From: Microstegium vimineum
Taxonomy: Eukaryota > Streptophyta > Magnoliopsida > Poales > Poaceae
Reading direction: 5' to 3'
Assembly (NCBI GenBank): GCA_022036555.1
Contig: CM039137.1
Location: forward strand, 1,958,947-2,022,946
DNA: 64,000 bases
Part shown: in pieces, positions 1 through 10,639 of the stretch
How positions within the stretch are numbered: the stretch's first letter is position 1
Layout of the letters: every line of letters begins with the position of its first letter
Position numbers and translations under genes: made by a program
The notes under the pieces: generated by a model
Database searches by the model: none
Told to the model about the DNA's origin: nothing
What the model saw: only the letters and a program-made list of their open reading frames with translations

Positions 1-302
1 TGCTTGAGCGAGGAGGGGAAGGTTATCTTGCCGGACTCCGCCGGCGGGCGCACCACGGATACGGCGGCCTCCCGCCACCGGCGGCACACGCAGGCGAAGG
101 AGACGACGTCTTTCCGCGCCGGCCACCGCTCGCCGCCGGACGCCTCGACGCGCTGCACCACGTCGGAGAGCAGCTCCGGCAGCAGCCTCGCCCACCTCTC
201 CTCCTGATCCTCCGCCTCCGTATCCGGGTCCGCCTCTACCACCTCGTCCATCTCGCCGCGCTCCGGTGGTGGCGCCGGCGCCGGCGCAGCATGCCGAGGC
301 AT
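1..302 (-). CDS. Tubby-like F-box protein, first coding exon (partial)
   Basis: Read on the minus strand from the ATG at 302-300, this is an uninterrupted 100-codon frame that continues past the left edge. After a Pro/Ala-rich start (residues 1-17) and an acidic stretch (about 18-33), residues about 35-82 form an F-box: RWARLLPELLSDVV, then a WPARKDVV segment, then the CVCRRWREA core. The last visible residues, SGKITFPSSLKQ, match the conserved link into the Tubby beta-barrel of plant Tubby-like proteins. Known family: plant TLPs bind SKP1-type proteins through the F-box and phosphoinositides or membrane through the Tubby domain; the latter lies outside this window. A second in-frame ATG at residue 18 is an alternative start. 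The frame ends off-window, so it is easily missed by ORF calling. Family assignment is firm; the specific member is not determined. Confidence 0.85.
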   Translation of the reverse strand, partial: MPRHAAPAPAPPPERGEMDEVVEADPDTEAEDQEERWARLLPELLSDVVQRVEASGGERWPARKDVVSFACVCRRWREAAVSVVRPPAESGKITFPSSLK

Positions 303-325
303 CTCCCCACTACAGTCGCGGGCCT

Positions 326-374
326 CTCCTTTTTTTTCCTTTTTTTTTTCTCTCTCTCTCCCTCCCTCTTTTTT
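326..374. repeat. Pyrimidine tract (T and CT runs) in the Tubby-like gene leader
   Basis: A run of T blocks and (CT)n lies just upstream of the Tubby-like start codon, so on the gene strand it is an (AG)n/A-rich leader. GA/CT microsatellites are common in plant 5' UTRs. Between 375 and 731 I see no gene. Confidence 0.6.
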
Positions 375-1394
375 CGCTCGCTTGTGTACTCAAAACCGCG
401 TTCGCTCTGCTACTTGTCTCGAGACTCTCGACCGTGGAACTGTAGGCTGTATCTCAGTGGTCACCGTAGAGTCCGTCGTATTTTTTTTTTTAGAAATTGA
501 TCCGTCATATACTCATGGAGTATTGTTTAATGCATTTTCTATTTCGGTTAGTTCAGAAACCGTAACGCAAACAACAACGTAATAAAAAAAAGATAAGGTT
601 AATAAAGTAATATGCATATGTTTGTTTTACTCACAGTAACGAAAATGTAAAGGCCCTGCGGAGTGGAGAAGACCCGCAGCCGGCCCGCAGCAGGTAACGA
701 TTCACACACCTTCGGCAGCGGTAACAACTTCTTACCGTCTGTTTGGTTCTGGGACGGAGTGGAATGGGTTGGCTCCATTCCAGATTCCTAGGATGAACTC
801 AGTTTGTGTTTGGTGAGAGAAATGGGTTCATTTTAGATTCATTCCAATTTTCTGTTTGGTTTAAAAGATAAGGAGAATGGATTTAGATATGGTCACCTGC
901 TACAGTTTCTATGGTAAGGTTACCACCTGCTATTTGCAAACCAAAGACTAGTGATTTGTAAACAGAGACTAATGCAAAGACTAGTGGTTTCAATGGACAC
1001 AAAGAAAAAAAATAATATTTGCCATCTTACGTGAACAACATGCACCCATTAAATAGAGACTAGTGTTAAGCATATATAGAAAGTTTAAAGCCTTACAGTA
1101 TAGCAAGTTCAAGACTTTACACAATAATAATCAAAGTCTTAGACATAGCAAGTTTGAGGCTTTACGTAATACAAGTCCAAGGCTTACACAGTGCACAGTC
1201 AAGCCTTACAAGCTGACACCTAATACAAGTTCGACCATTGTCATTACTAAGACCACATGTGTTAGTTCAATGTTGTACTAACAAAAGAGGCATTGAACCA
1301 GTCCCTATCACATGTTACTGTCCTGAAAACGTTTCTAGAAACTTCTCATTGATGAACGTAGCAACCTAATCCATCTGGTAGTCATATGGCAGAG

Positions 1395-2211
1395 TCATGA
1401 AAGCTTTAGCCATATTTGGATCCCCACTAGATATCGAAAATACATAGATATGTGGGCTGGCTGAAAACCTGAAAGTTTGGTCAAGGTCTCAAATAGCCCT
1501 TCTGGCATAGCATTTGAGTTAGCAGCTATCTTTATGGCATTGGCAAAATTTTCACCTACACTTTTGAAAGCAGTAACCAGCCCTTCTTCTTCATTTTCAA
1601 CTATCTTAGCCTTCTTGTTCTTTTTCGCAGAAGATGTTGCCCCATTAGTATCTGCATTATTGCTTGGTGCTTCATTGAAATCATGTCCAGTGACCTCTTC
1701 TGCTTCAGTGTCAGCATCTGCATTACCAAGAGGTGCACTAGAGTCCTTTGCAAAATTTCCAGTTGTCATGGTATTCCCAAATATTGTTTGCATTTCACCA
1801 AAGTGCTCAAGTGGCTTGTTCAAGTACTCAGCATCAGATTTATGTTTCTACAATGGAGCAACATTTAGTAGATGAAATATGATAGATAGTACAATGCTCA
1901 GGTTCAAGTGTAATAAAGAACATGGTTATTGTAATGTTCAGAGTTAAGTGTACCTCAATATGGTTATTGTAATGCTCAGGGTCAAGTGTAATAATGAAGT
2001 CTTCATCCCATCCAGCAGCACTCAACTTTCTAAGCTTATTTATCTTTGTAAACTTTTTTTGCCATGTCTTCAAATGATTGGAGATCTGCTCACCAGTGCG
2101 CATTGTGTTGAATCGCTCATTGAGAGCCCTAGCGCATGCATTGAAATGGTGGTACCGCTCGATTTGGTGGTACCGCGTGAACCCGCATCTACTGAGGATA
2201 TTCCGTCCCAC
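1395..2211 (-). pseudogene. Myb/SANT-like ORF1 of the PIF/Harbinger element, decayed
   Basis: Two minus-strand reading frames belong to one protein of the plant Myb/SANT-like family associated with Harbinger elements. The first (2211 to about 1960) gives NERFNTMRTGEQISNHLKTW and then SAAGWDEDF, the trihelix-like DNA-binding part. The second (1823-1395) gives an N..PLEHFGEMQTIFGN segment, an Asp/Glu/Asn-rich linker with a KKNKKAK basic patch, and the C-terminal LSGFQPAHISMYF motif. In the family this protein helps the transposase bind DNA. The two parts are separated by about 100 bp made of a local duplication (three copies of a unit reading GGTTATTGTAATG or close to it, about 1885-1995) that introduces stops. 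The N-terminal part of the domain is missing. A pseudogene is more likely than a spliced gene. Confidence 0.7.
1885..2000. repeat. Local tandem duplication inside the Harbinger ORF1
   Basis: Three imperfect copies of a unit of about 45 bp containing 'aatgctcaggttcaagtgtaa'-like sequence lie side by side. They correspond to the codons for EHYNN in ORF1 and its decayed repeats, and they disrupt the reading frame. Confidence 0.6.
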
Positions 2212-2308
2212 ATGAACCCGGTTCCATCAACCCATGAAACCAAACATGTATCCATCTAGGTCCAACCCAGGGTGACCCGGGATATCCCACCAACCAAACA
2301 GACGGTTA

Positions 2309-2814
2309 CAGATCGGTATGGGATTACGGCGTGACCGAATTGCGGATGGACTGAAACGAACACATTTATTCGTTATCCCTTGGCGGTGTAATCAAATAAC
2401 CTTACATATACATAAACCAAGCAACATGTAGATTCACTGTAGAGAGAAGTAGGATGCTAGTACACAGTACTATTCTAGCTTTGTTAAGTCATTAACCTAA
2501 TAATTTTGACTAAGTTTACAAAAATAAGTATATTAACATCTATCGTATTACCAAAACGAATGCACTATCACGTATTTCAAGATGTCTGAATCTAGTCAAT
2601 GTAGCAAATATTTGTACATTTTTTATAATAAAATCGACCAAATTAGAATTTTTTTCCCGGTCTAGGCAGATTCGATGGATTACCTACATATAAGAATTAA
2701 GCTGTTGCTAGGGTCGTTAGCTCCAAATCCGAATCTTATATTCCTTCGTCCAATCTGGGTCCGCATGTCTGTTGGGATCCAAGGCCGTTTTTTTCGGGCC
2801 TCCAAGCAAACACG
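2309..2814. other. Intergenic, no feature recognised
   Basis: AT-rich sequence with no long reading frame, no clear terminal repeats and no RNA gene that I can support. Confidence 0.5.
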
Positions 2815-2816
2815 TA

Positions 2817-3190
2817 CTCCCTTCATACTTATAAAAGTGGTCGTTTAAAATAGGATTGTGCATACAAGGAGTCATTAATTAGGAGATAATCTTCCTTGTT
2901 TGTCCTTATTAAATAAAGAGACGGTGCTAATACTCAGCAGCTTGAGTGTTTGGTCTTGGGTTCGAGCCCTTGCGCATCAGCGATTGGGCAAGGGAACGGG
3001 CGGGCGGCAGCAGGGGGAGGACCCCGAGGAGAGCACCACACTGCGGCGAGGATGCATGCAGGCGCACGATTAATGCCCGGCGAGGATCGAGGAGGCGTGC
3101 GGGGCCCGAAGGGAGGGGTAAACACGTCCAAACGACCCCCGCTACGCTACAGCTGATGTGAAACGACCACCAATTTGAGTATTGAGGGAC
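2817..3190. mobile_element. Stowaway-type MITE with GC-rich cargo
   Basis: The ends pair over about 30 bp (left CTCCCTTCATACTTATAAAA, then a shared GTGGTCGTTT; right end complementary) and are flanked by TA (2815-2816, 3191-3192), the Tc1/mariner hallmark. Unlike ordinary Stowaway MITEs, the middle (about 2935-3150) is GC-rich. It includes a GGTTCGAGCC stretch (2967-2980 region) resembling a tRNA B box, so a SINE or other captured DNA may sit inside. Confidence 0.65.
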
Positions 3191-3350
3191 TATGAGGCAG
3201 GGTTCAGGGCTTCAGGCAACAGTTTTTTCCGGTAGTCTCAACCAAAGTTCATGACCAAACAAGAATTGACCTGGAGCAATCGACACCACCTACAAGAGCA
3301 CAAGAGCATTAGCTGGAAAGTAGGAGAGGCATCGATCAAATTATTAAATA

Positions 3351-3583
3351 ATCATCCGTTCTAAATTATAGTTCGTTTGACCTTTTTAACTCCAAATTTG
3401 ATCACTCGTCTTATTTAAAATTTTGTGCAAAGTATCATTTCTTTTGGGGTGACTTTCTTATTTAATAAATGGTCTATATGAATGACTTAAATTTAACTAT
3501 GTTTGCACAAATATTTTAAATAAAACGAGTGGTCAAACTTGATGTTAAAAAGTTAAACAAATTATAAATCGAAACGGATGGAG
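3351..3583. mobile_element. Stowaway-type MITE
   Basis: The left end (ATCATCCGTTCTAAATTAT) and the complement of the right end (CTCCATCCGTTTCGATTTAT) match over roughly 60 bp including the shared 'ACTCGT.TTATTTAAA' block. TA flanks at 3349-3350 and 3584-3585. Confidence 0.75.
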
Positions 3584-4098
3584 TATCTTTTAGTCTATTG
3601 TGTTGTAATTCAGTTCCCTTTCTTCTCTGCTCCCCATCTACCTTCCTTGACATCCTGTATTTTGATTCCTCTGAATCAGGTTATTGATGAACCAATTTAT
3701 TGGGATGTTAACACATGGGATGTAACCATGCGGACACCTCTTTGATAGGCTACAGGTGAGACGCTTTCACTCAAGGGCTCAATCCAAGATCTCATTTGGT
3801 AGAGCGTCTACGGGTCTAACTTCTCTGACGCATTCACTGCTTATAGGACTCGTTTGTATCTCTCCTCTCTTCTCTTGTCATAAAGTTCATGGGAGTAGGA
3901 GAATCTAGTTCTTTTGGCTTCAGCTGCTCCCACCGACTTTGTGAGAGGAGAGAGGAGAAAGAAAAATAACTATATATGAGTAGTGAATGTGTTAGATGAA
4001 CCGAAGAGAATAGGGGCACTACCAAACGGAACCAGACATGCCAAGCGATGATCTCTTCAGCCTTTCCTTCATTGCTCAGCAGCACCTAAGGCTGGACT
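3584..4098. other. Intergenic, no gene recognised
   Basis: A non-coding stretch. The end of this segment reads TACCAAACGGAACC and an internal point reads CATTTGGTAGAGC, which could be ends of a degraded DNA element, but I could not pair them convincingly. Confidence 0.4.
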
Positions 4099-4615
4099 AA
4101 CGAGCTAGCTTGGCTTGTTAGGGTTCGGCTCGTTATCTTAACGAGCCAGGATGCGAGCTCGAGCTGGCTCGTTAGGTTCATGAGCCAGACAAAAAATATA
4201 ATATATATTTATTTATTTATTTAAATTTTGAGAATAATAATAATATAAAAATTACTTATTTATAAGTTTTAAATCAAACAAAAAATAATTATATTAATAT
4301 TATAGTATTATATTATACATATATTTTTCATACTTTATATCATACATAATGTATCCATAATTTGTTATCGATTATCTATACATCTATTTAAAAATAAAAT
4401 AAATTTATATAATCTCAAATTTATAAAGTCAAAGTCTAATAATTAACTAATTGCAAAGTGTAAAACATGAAGCCTCATAAAACTAATAAAGTTTAAGACC
4501 AATAACTTTGGCTCATTAACTAAACGAGCTAAAGTGTTGGCTCAGTTGAAAAATATAAACGAGCTGAGCCGAGCCACTAATGAGTCAAGTCGAGTGAGCT
4601 ACCGAGTTACGAGCT
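4099..4615. repeat. AT-rich element with CGAGC-rich inverted ends
   Basis: A very AT-rich core of about 300 bp is bounded by two arms rich in GGCTCG/CGAGCC. The left arm (4099-4190) and the complement of the right arm (4510-4615) share GGCTCGTT and AACGAGC blocks in the same order. This looks like a non-autonomous DNA transposon, but no clean target duplication was found. Confidence 0.4.
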
Positions 4616-5049
4616 TTTCATCCAAGGAGACACCACTTTGCTAGTCACAAGTACAAGCGGCAGGTCATGAACCGGCAAGTAGTAAAGGTAAGCCCCCTTT
4701 AGATTGCATGAAAATTTTATGTTTCCTGTATTTTCCTTATGATAATGAGATGATATCCGTGAAATTTCTATATAACTTATGTGAAATTCTACATTTCAAA
4801 AGAAGCCTAAAATTCAGTCATCTTCTTAATCAGTCATATTGGGTTGTCGTTGGGCCTGGAAAAGTTTTGATGAGTGAAGAATCTTAATGAGCTTTCAAGC
4901 AACGATGGAACGCCGTGTGAATTTTTAATTTTTATAATACTATAATCTATTTCTATTATAATTGAAATCATCTAAAAAAAAAGTGGGCTCAGCTTTTGAT
5001 CCCACAGTCTCCCAATCCCATCCCACCGATCTCGCTCGCATAACAGGCC

Positions 5050-5520
5050 CATCCCACGATCCCGTAACCTTGCCTAACCTCGCGTGGCCAAATCAAAAAA
5101 ACCATCCCGCCCCGTGGGACGCCGCCGGCCCGTGATCCCACCAAGCCGCCGCCCCGTGCACCACGCGCCAACACCCCGACGGCTGGAAGCGGCCCGAGTA
5201 GTTCCATGAGGAGAACCACGCGACGGCAAGAGCAACACGCGCAGCGCCCGGCCGCCCGCCGCCGCCGTCGACTCCATCCACACGCGCGGACGCGGACGCG
5301 CGGACGATGGTGGCGGCGGCGTTCCCCGACTCTGATCTTCACGCGTCTCCCGCAAACCTCATGAGCCACACCCACGTCGCCGCCACCGCCCTATCTCCAC
5401 TGTCTCTGCCTCCCTACAGGCACCGTACGCCCCTACAACATCTTGGAGAAGATGGCAGATTCCCTCTGCTTGTGCTGCGGCTAGGATAAACAAGAGGCCG
5501 ACCGTCCATCTCCAGCTAGG
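5050..5520 (+). other. GC-rich island with exon-like edges, no assignable gene
   Basis: Base composition jumps to strongly GC-rich compared with the flanks, and candidate splice sites follow (CTAG/GTGAAG near 5518-5523). Open frames exist on both strands but none resembles a known protein; they reflect composition. It lies upstream of the Helitron 3' end and could be captured gene sequence or a relic first exon. Confidence 0.3.
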
Positions 5521-6489
5521 TGAAGTGATAAACTTCATAGCGATGTGTTTTCAATTTGGCTTTTGTCCTCCCGTGCTTGGCCTGATGGCTACCCCTACGA
5601 AGTTGCATGCCATGTGTTTGACGAACATCACCCTGTTATATGAGTGCTCATTTTTATTTCATACAAGTTTAGAGCTCCCTCAGCACATCCTGTCTCGTGA
5701 TTTTGCTTTCTCCTTTGGACTGGAGACACGATCTTTGATAGCCTATTTGCTTAATTTGATTAGTAACGGTCCATTCCCGTGGGTTCACACTTCCCTCTTT
5801 TGTGCTTTTATCCAAAAAATGCACATTCTTGCAACCTGTCATGTCATGCTACATGAGCAATATGGCACCTCTTCTTCTCCATACTGGAACGATGGTAAAA
5901 GGTAATTAGGCAACATTGCGAACTTTGATGTGGTATAAACCTTCTCCATTTTTTTCCTGGTTCAACATTGAACCACGCCTAATTACATTGATAAATATCA
6001 TATCAATTCCCCTAATTCACAACACTAATCATGCGCACCGAGTTGTATTACAAATTATTGAGATCTATGTAGCAAGGTTAGCTTATTTTAATAAACTTGT
6101 ATTACAAATTATTTAGATCTATGTAGCAAGGTTAGCTTATTTTAATAGACTTGTATTACAAATTATTGTGATGCATATAGTAAGCAGTTTTAGTGTTTCC
6201 AGTATACTAAAATCACTTCTCCGGTCACTGTTTTGATGCATAGTTACTGTAACTGATTTACATTCAGCAAAAAAGGTCATTACATTGACAAAATTCATCA
6301 TATAGGCTTTTGACAAAATAAACAAATAAACAAAGTCCTCTCTGAATAGCATGTATAAGCCTGATAACTGAACAAGTAGCAATTAGTAAATGTCTGTGAT
6401 GCATTGATGTTGTTAAGTCTTTTGGTCTTCAGAATGGATCAAATGCATGTTTTGCCTCTAATGCATCTATCTATCTCACACATTTCAGG

Positions 6490-7061
6490 CTGGCCCCAAG
6501 GGAACAGAGCAGAAGTTTTCATAACAGCAGGGTTCTAGGCTATATCATTTAGCTTCCCCCTATTAAGGATGCAATGAGTTACAAAGACATTGCAGCATTC
6601 TGCAGGTAAAGAGTACTCTATATGTAATTATCTCAATACCAGCAGTTCCTCAATTGCTGTGTGTATTTGCAGACCTCTCCAACCTGAGTCGGTTCCCAAA
6701 AGATAAGGAATGATGGAACACCTAGGATAAATCTTTTGTTATCTGTATTTCCTCGCTGTTATGGTGTCAGCTAAGGAAGAGGAACAAGGTAGCATCCTGC
6801 TCAACCACACTAACTTAGATCGTAGAAGTTCTTGCACAATCTAAAAACTATATTTTGCTTTGCAACAGAACTAGGACATAAGCTTTGTATTTGGTTGTAT
6901 ATTAAAATTGAATGCAATTTTGTGAGGATTGTTTTTTGCTCTCTTCATTTGTCTTACAGGTGAAAAGATCATTGAGTCAGTTCACCCGGCCAATGGGATA
7001 AGGATCAGTGACATCTTTTCATGGGGCCATTGCGGTTCTCGACGCCTATTTGGTGAAGGTA
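6490..7061 (+). other. Exon-like segments with splice borders, no assignable product
   Basis: Several stretches are bracketed by pyrimidine-AG and GT sequences on the plus strand: about 6490-6605 (ttTCAG/GCTGG to TGCAG/GTAAAG) and 6961-7061 (TTACAG/GTGAAA to GGTGAAG/GTATG). The latter can encode EKIIESVHPANGIRISDIFS, which I do not recognise. These may be exons of a non-coding transcript or gene fragments captured by the Helitron whose 3' end is at 8491. Confidence 0.3.
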
Positions 7062-7947
7062 TGTCAATGATGTAACATCGATTGAGCTCCATGCAATCCA
7101 TAACTATGATTTGACGATATCAGTAGCATTAAATTAATGAAATTACTGATGGGTGGTGAAGGGTCTTAATCTTCTTGTTGTGATGGTCACTGAATCCTTT
7201 TGTGAAGAGGCGACGAAGAGAAACATCACTGAACCTGCAGTCCCATCTACGGATGGAGTAAGATGATTTGAGTTAATTTATTTTTTTCTATATACAGTGA
7301 GTGCAATTAGGCTGCTGCTGCTGGGGCGCACGCGCACAAGAGATTGCAGGACGAACTGCGCAGTGGTCTATGGTTTGCATTTTGACTTTTATTTACGTGA
7401 ATGAAAATGGAATTTGACGTTATTCTAATTATTGGATTATGTGTGGAGCTCTATGGTTTTTAATACGAAGACGGCTAATTAGAACTTTTCAGCTCTATAT
7501 TTTTTCTTCTTTTTCAGTTTTTATTTACATGGAATGAGTTGGTACTCCATTATCCTGACCACTTGCTCCTCCTGCGCCATGACTTGGCTTAGTCATGGCG
7601 CGTGCCACATATCTTATGCATGATATGGCGACTCAGATGTCCTGAGGTAGCAGCGGTATTGATGATGTCCAGCTTGTATTTTTTTCTTTAACTATTCTAC
7701 TATTTCTCAGGTTTACATTGCTTTGGAACCATGCTATATTCTGATTATATATTCATTTTTTTGTTTGCATTGATGGTGACCATATGATGGGATTCACTAA
7801 AAAAAGATCCCATTGATTTCTGTTTGCGCTTAATAACTCGGACATGTATGCCTTTTGATTATTTGATCCCATTTACTTCCCAAATATTTTTTACATGACC
7901 TAATAACTGTGCTAACATTGTTTTGTACTTCCACCACTGTTCGCCTA

Positions 7948-8125
7948 CACGGTCGTGTAGCCCGTATACACACCGTGTAAGCGCTACACGGTGGTACACC
8001 GTGTCCGTTTAATCAGACGTTTTGACCGTTTAAACGCCGTTTTGCCTGTTTAAACACCTGTTTTTTTTCGAATAATGGGCTAAACGGAAGGTGACCAACT
8101 GTTTACCGTTTAGCGTTTAGGATAA
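7948..8125. repeat. Clustered short inverted motifs (ACACGGT/ACCGTGT and CCGTTTAAAC)
   Basis: Within about 60 bp (7948-8010) the motif ACACGG or its complement CCGTGT occurs at least five times. It is followed by repeated CCGTTTAA / CGTTTAAAC blocks to 8125, ending GTTTAGCGTTTAGGATAACATTG. This resembles subterminal repeat arrays of hAT-like elements, but I could not define both ends. Confidence 0.4.
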
Positions 8126-8449
8126 CATTGCTTCCTAGGATGTTTCGCTGCCGACCAACTTGGAAGTAGTCTTCACTATAAGTTGTCCTCAAGTTTCATT
8201 AACAGTGGCAAGGCGCTCAGCGACAACTTCACTGTCAGGTTAGGAATCCGAGGAAGAGTAGAGCTATTCATTATCATAAGTAATTGTTAAAGTAGTTCCG
8301 ATGGTCAAATAGGCATTTACCTGATATGCCCGTTTTGTCGACTTGGTTCTTTCATGCTGCTTATGCTATTGTTACTTTTCTCGTGTTCAAAGTTTACTGG
8401 TAGTCAAAACTATAAAAAATATGTCATTTGGTTATTTTCATATATATAT

Positions 8450-8491
8450 CCCTAAAATTATGGCGTGGCGTTAGCACGGGCATTATACTAG
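8450..8491 (+). mobile_element. Helitron 3' terminus
   Basis: The sequence reads GGCGTGGCGTTAGCACGGGC, a short stem-loop, followed by ATTATACTAG and then T (8492). Grass Helitrons end in a hairpin with a GTTAGCACGGGC-like arm placed about 10 bases before CTAG/CTRR, with host T after it, so this is a good match. The body lies upstream (lower coordinates). I could not identify the 5' TC end, so the length is unknown. Exon-like segments at 5050-5520 and 6490-7061 may be its cargo. Confidence 0.65.
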
Positions 8492-8492
8492 T

Positions 8493-9204
8493 AAGATTTA
8501 GCTAGAAACATGTAACTTGTTTCATTTATATAATCACAATAATTTCATCACAATTTAGTGATCAATGATGTCATATCAATATCGATGAACTATATTGTTT
8601 TGGTCCGTACCTCTACCATTGAAATCTTAGATCCGCCATTGTCAAGAAGCCATGTATATATAAAGTCATAAAATAGTAGGGTTGTAGACAAACACGAACA
8701 TAAACAATTCCAACATTCATGAAGTTAGGGGAGGGGGACAAAGAAAAATGGCCTAGAATTTTGACTTTATTATTAGATATAGATTCAAGCTGCTGGTGTC
8801 GGGATAAAATGTTAGCATGCAGCTAAATAGACAAATACTAGTCAATTTGCATAAATCTCTATTTTTTCAAGACACAAGCAATACCAAACAAAATAAAAAT
8901 AGCTATACACTTGATTAGGCTTACTGTTCAACCATATAACAGAGATTACTAGATTCACGCTTGTTGTTTAACCGAGTTGTATATCAAGTGTTGTTTTATG
9001 GTCCAGCGTGAATCAAATAATCTTATTTTAGGTTATATTTATTTTTTATAGAACGTGGATTATGCACCGCAAATTGTCACAAAATGCAAGCTTTGTAACA
9101 ATCTCCCGTGGATTGTTACAGTGTTTATTCCAGTTTGTGGATAGTAACCAGCTGCAAACTAGACTTACGATCATCATCCGGAAGCTTAAAAAACAAGATC
9201 CTTA
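8493..9204. other. Intergenic, no feature recognised
   Basis: AT-rich, no long frames, no terminal repeats that I could pair. Confidence 0.5.
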
Positions 9205-9428
9205 GAGCCTGTTTGGGACTACTCCAGAAACTCTAATCCGCAAACTCCACCGTGAAGCAGCTTCACAAAAAACTGGAGTTTGAAACTGGAGTTTGTGGAG
9301 TATCTCTTTATGTGCTCTCACAACTCCACCTTTTTTTCTAGAGCTGTGTGCGTGGAACTGAAACCGTTTGACTAAAAAATGTCGAGCAAAGCTGAAAAAC
9401 GTGAAGCGGAGCAGTCCCAAACAGACCC
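9205..9428. mobile_element. Tourist-type MITE (PIF/Harbinger), 224 bp
   Basis: Left end GAGCCTGTTTGGGACTACTC pairs with the right end, whose complement reads GGGTCTGTTTGGGACTGCTC. Flanks are TTA on the left and TAA on the right, an imperfect 3-bp target duplication. The 111-residue minus-strand frame across it is not a gene. Confidence 0.75.
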
Positions 9429-9723
9429 TAATCCATGGACAAGAATTGTGTAAAGTGCGTATATGCTTCTCCCTTGTTTGAGTTCTTTCGTCCTTCTGCC
9501 TAACCGCAATGACCCATATGTAAAATATCTTTGTCAATCAATGGCCCGTTTGGATTGGTTTGAGATTATAGGAATCGACAAATTTTAGGCATGGATTGTA
9601 GAATTTAGAATGCGAATGATAAAAATATAGGTTGGCTAGATTTATAGTAAATAATATTTATATTTATAGGTCCTAATTAATTTGTTATGAAGATACATTT
9701 CATAATTAATCTAATGATGTTTA

Positions 9724-9943
9724 CTCCCTTTGTCCTCAATTAATTGTCACCACTAAAAGTTTGACTCGATTCGTAAAAATACGTGTAACATTTATATGTC
9801 CAAATAAATTTATTAAAAAAACTAGATTCAAATATGTATCTAATAATATTAATTATGTATCATAAATATTAATATTTTATATGTATTTGGTCAAAGTTGT
9901 TTCTCGAGATCCGAAAATGATAGATATTTAGGAACAAAGAGAA
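9724..9943. mobile_element. Stowaway-type MITE
   Basis: Starts CTCCCTTTGTCCTCAATTAA after TA and ends with the complement of TTCTCTTTGTTCC before TA. The interior (AAAGTTTGACTCGATT ... AAATTTATTAAAAAA) closely matches the MITE at 18123-18355, so both belong to one family. Confidence 0.7.
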
Positions 9944-10185
9944 TATTTATTATTGTAATATTTATATTTTATTATCTATAATTGATCAAACTTGATATAC
10001 AGAGCCATGATATTGTTACAAAATTGCATTCTTTTGGGGTGGAGTGAGTAGGTTGTTTGAATTTCTAGATTCTAGCATGATTATGACTTGTTAAAGGGTG
10101 CATTATTTCTAATGCCCTTGATCTTGCAATCAATGTATAAATCAATTCCCGGTAACTCAATCTACATAAATGTTGTTTCAAAATA

Positions 10186-10402
10186 CTCTCTCCACCCAAA
10201 ATTATGTCATTATAATTTTCTTAGAAAGTCAAAAGTTGTATCTTAAGCTTTACCAGATTTATATAATAAAATAAGTTTATAAGTATAGTTACATCTTTAT
10301 TAATTATCATATTTTTATACATATATGTTATAATTTTTTGTAATTGTCTATTTAATTTTCTAATAACTTGAGATGTTTGAGTCTCAAAGTTAGAATGACT
10401 TA
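10186..10402. mobile_element. Degraded Stowaway-type MITE
   Basis: Left end CTCTCTCCACCCAAAATTAT after TA; the right side contains the complementary CTAAGTCATTCTAACTTTGAG. The right terminus is blurred by the next element. Confidence 0.5.
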
Positions 10403-10404
10403 GG

Positions 10405-10604
10405 ATCTATTTAGATGTGGGACTAAAAATTAACACATCTTGTAAAAATAGATTAAACGTAAATTAATTATAGACTAATAGTAGATTTTAACCATCAATC
10501 AACCCTCTTTATCTCTTAGGCTCAAATTAGTTTACATTTAGGCATTTTAATTAATATCAAAATATGAACTAATAATTAGCTCTTGATCCAAACATCCTCT
10601 TTGT
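10405..10604. mobile_element. Probable MITE with GGATC...TTTAGATG ends
   Basis: Left end GGATCTATTTAGATGTGGGA followed by CTAAAAATTA; the right end complement reads GGATGTTTGGATCAAGAGCT followed by AATTA. This arrangement is typical of a common grass MITE group. The target duplication is unclear. Confidence 0.5.
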
Positions 10605-10639
10605 AACAGAGGGCACAATATATGTAGGGAAAAAAAAAC

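Larger units (their letters stand above)
735..2305. mobile_element. PIF/Harbinger DNA transposon, non-autonomous, 1571 bp
   Basis: Both ends carry a perfect 14-bp terminal inverted repeat, CCGTCTGTTTGGTT (735-748 and the complement at 2292-2305), and similarity continues loosely inward. The element is flanked on both sides by TTA (732-734 and 2306-2308), the usual PIF/Harbinger target duplication. Inside, on the minus strand, is a decayed Myb/SANT-like ORF; no DDE transposase is visible, so any movement would have needed a helper. The matched TIR and TSD make the boundaries precise. Confidence 0.85.

Noticed and set aside
4..207. Plus-strand open frame at the left edge
   Set aside because: It is the shadow of the Tubby-like exon on the minus strand, which matches a known family.
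4760..4960. Possible Helitron 5' ends (TCTATATAAC at 4768; ATACTATAATC near 4940)
   Set aside because: Neither starts convincingly with the expected TCT/TCTCTA-type grass terminus after an A; choosing one would be a guess.
4989..5375. Arg/Ala-rich minus-strand frame of 128 codons
   Set aside because: Compositional frame in a GC-rich island; other frames over the same DNA are equally open and none has a family motif.
7948..8125. CRISPR-like array
   Set aside because: Motifs are short, inverted and unevenly spaced; this is a plant genome and no cas gene is present.
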